From: Pseudomonadales bacterium
GTDB taxonomy: Bacteria; Pseudomonadota; Gammaproteobacteria; Pseudomonadales; Azotimanducaceae
Direction: 5' to 3'
NCBI GenBank assembly: GCA_019634925.1
Contig: JAHCAL010000001.1
Location: 186,001 to 250,000, forward strand
DNA length: 64,000 nucleotides
The number at the start of each line of letters is the position of its first letter. Positions within the stretch are counted from its first letter, which is position 1. Both the position numbers and the translations under genes were made by a program. Under the pieces are notes generated by a model. That model did no database searches, was not told where the DNA came from, and saw only the letters and a program-made list of their open reading frames with translations. Below, piece by piece: positions 62,903-64,000 of this stretch.

Positions 62903-64000
62903 GCCCGCGTCTCATCCTGCGGCTCGCCTGGCGTGACTGGCGCAGCGGTGAACTCGGCCTGCTCCTGGTCGCGCTGGTGGTCGCGATCACCAGCGTGACC
63001 GCGGTGGCGCTCCTGGTCGACCGCCTGCAGCGTGCGCTGCTCTCCGAGTCGGCCGACTTCCTGGCGGCGGATCGCTACATCGGCGGCAGCCAGCCGATTC
63101 CTGAGGCATTCCGCGTGGCCGCCACCGCGCGGGGCATCGATCACGTGGACACGCTCTCGTTCCCCTCCATGGTGTTCGCCGATGGCGAACGCAGCCAGCT
63201 GGTGAGCATCAAGGCAGTGGGCGAGGGTTACCCCCTGCGCGGTCGGCTGATCGCCGCGGACGAACCGTTCGCACCGGGCCGGCCGGCGGATGGGGTCCCG
63301 GCGGAGGGCGAGGTCTGGCTCGACGCGCGCCTGTTTCCGGCGCTCGGGGTCGCATTGGGCGATGAAATCGAGGTCGGCGTCGCGCGTTTCCGCATCGGCC
63401 GGGTACTGGTCTCTGAGCCTGATCGTGGCGGCAGCATGTTCGATCTCGGGCCGCGGCTGCTCATGCGTGTGGAAGACGTCGCGCGAACCGAGGTGGTGCA
63501 GCCCGGCAGCCGCATTGCCTATCGCCTGCTGCTGCGCGGTCCGGATGCGACGCTGGAGGCGCTGCGCGCGGAGCTCGATCCGGAACCGACGTGGCGCTGG
63601 CGTGGGATCCGTGAGAGCAGCCCGTCGATCGGCGCAGCGCTCGACCGCGCCGAGCGGTTCCTGTTGCTCGGCGGGCTGCTCGGCGTGCTGCTCGCCGGCG
63701 TGGCGGTCGCGCTGTCCGCGCACCGCTACGCGAGCCGGCACTACGATCACGTTGCGATTCTGAAGACGCTCGGCGCGACGCCCGGCAGCATCCTGCGCGG
63801 CTTCCTGATGCTGCTGTCGCTGGTCGGCGCCGTGTCCGTGGTGCTCGGCCTCCTGGCCGGCACCGGCGCGCACCTCGCGATGGTGGCGGTTCTTTCGACC
63901 ATCGTGCCGGTCGAACTGCCGATGCCGTCGCTGCGGCCGTTCCTGCTCGGCGCCGTGACCGGATTCATCTGTGCCGTCGCCTTTGCGGTGCCACCGCTCC
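62899..64000 (+). CDS. ybbP: YbbP-like FtsX permease, 3' end cut by the window
   Basis: The frame is open from ATG 62899 to the end (367 codons). It has an N-terminal membrane helix (LGLLLVALVVAITSVTAVALLVD), then a periplasmic domain. A first FtsX helix group starts near residue 250 (FLLLGGLLGVLLAGVAVAL and YDHVAILKTLGATPGSILRGFL). The remaining membrane region lies beyond the window. The start overlaps the ATPase stop (ATGA). Confidence 0.88.
   Translation, partial: MSPRLILRLAWRDWRSGELGLLLVALVVAITSVTAVALLVDRLQRALLSESADFLAADRYIGGSQPIPEAFRVAATARGIDHVDTLSFPSMVFADGERSQLVSIKAVGEGYPLRGRLIAADEPFAPGRPADGVPAEGEVWLDARLFPALGVALGDEIEVGVARFRIGRVLVSEPDRGGSMFDLGPRLLMRVEDVARTEVVQPGSRIAYRLLLRGPDATLEALRAELDPEPTWRWRGIRESSPSIGAALDRAERFLLLGGLLGVLLAGVAVALSAHRYASRHYDHVAILKTLGATPGSILRGFLMLLSLVGAVSVVLGLLAGTGAHLAMVAVLSTIVPVELPMPSLRPFLLGAVTGFICAVAFAVPPL

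Overview
The window is one contiguous, very GC-rich piece of a bacterial chromosome. It contains no rRNA, no tRNA that I could find, no CRISPR array and no insertion sequence. Gene content points to a Gram-negative proteobacterium, most likely a gammaproteobacterium. It carries exonuclease I (sbcB), FxsA, a GspA/GspB pair, TesA next to a YbbA/YbbP-type ABC system, BolA, TrhO, Tsp/Prc, Lon, AcnA, thioredoxin-type PAPS reductase and AmpG. I cannot assign a family or genus from the sequence alone. Genes are packed tightly with many ATGA, GTGA and TGATG start/stop overlaps, and GTG and TTG starts are frequent.

Layout. 1-5.3 kb: AmpG end, an ATL DNA-repair protein, FxsA, groES-groEL under a textbook CIRCE/HrcA operator, a PuuD-like membrane protein and a coiled-coil membrane protein ending at a perfect 72-bp palindrome. 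5.3-14 kb: GspB-GspA, a PlsC-family acyltransferase, a lipoprotein aminopeptidase running into a convergent DASS transporter, sbcB, and a two-gene regulator pair (ribbon-helix-helix protein plus an unusual receiver protein). 14.2-19.8 kb: a five-gene overlapping operon, Nudix / ABC ATPase / double-FtsX permease / AttH-like lipocalin / Nudix. 20-27 kb: a receiver-PAS-GGDEF-EAL protein, a PLP sulfhydrylase, an SDR, purC, a repeat-built mini-ORF, a biotin carrier and cysH. 27-31.7 kb: a divergent acyl-CoA locus (SDR and acyl-CoA dehydrogenase against histidine phosphatase and acyl-CoA synthetase).

31.8-39.4 kb is the accessory part: a DUF305-LVIVD fusion, a TetR-controlled cluster with two 16-bp palindromic operators and an internally shortened SnoaL-like gene, a FitAB/VapBC-type toxin-antitoxin pair and a large membrane-anchored alpha/beta hydrolase. 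39.4-45.7 kb holds a MacAB-like ABC exporter translationally coupled to an unrecognised 1037-residue exported, cysteine-rich protein; I rate this the best candidate for an undescribed system. 45.8-64 kb is mostly housekeeping: sulfurtransferase, tpm, hydrolase, PPOX protein, acnA, a 46-residue ORF with its own strong promoter, lon, prc, FKBP, lepB with DUF1244, yaaA, bolA-trhO, and tesA divergent from ybbA-ybbP (cut by the window end).

Protein quality control is a theme. groESL has CIRCE and a sigma70-like promoter, lon has a near-consensus sigma32 promoter, and prc and a lipoprotein FKBP stand back to back. Short tandem arrays (11-, 12- and 15-bp units) recur at gene ends in at least four places and look like local slippage expansion.
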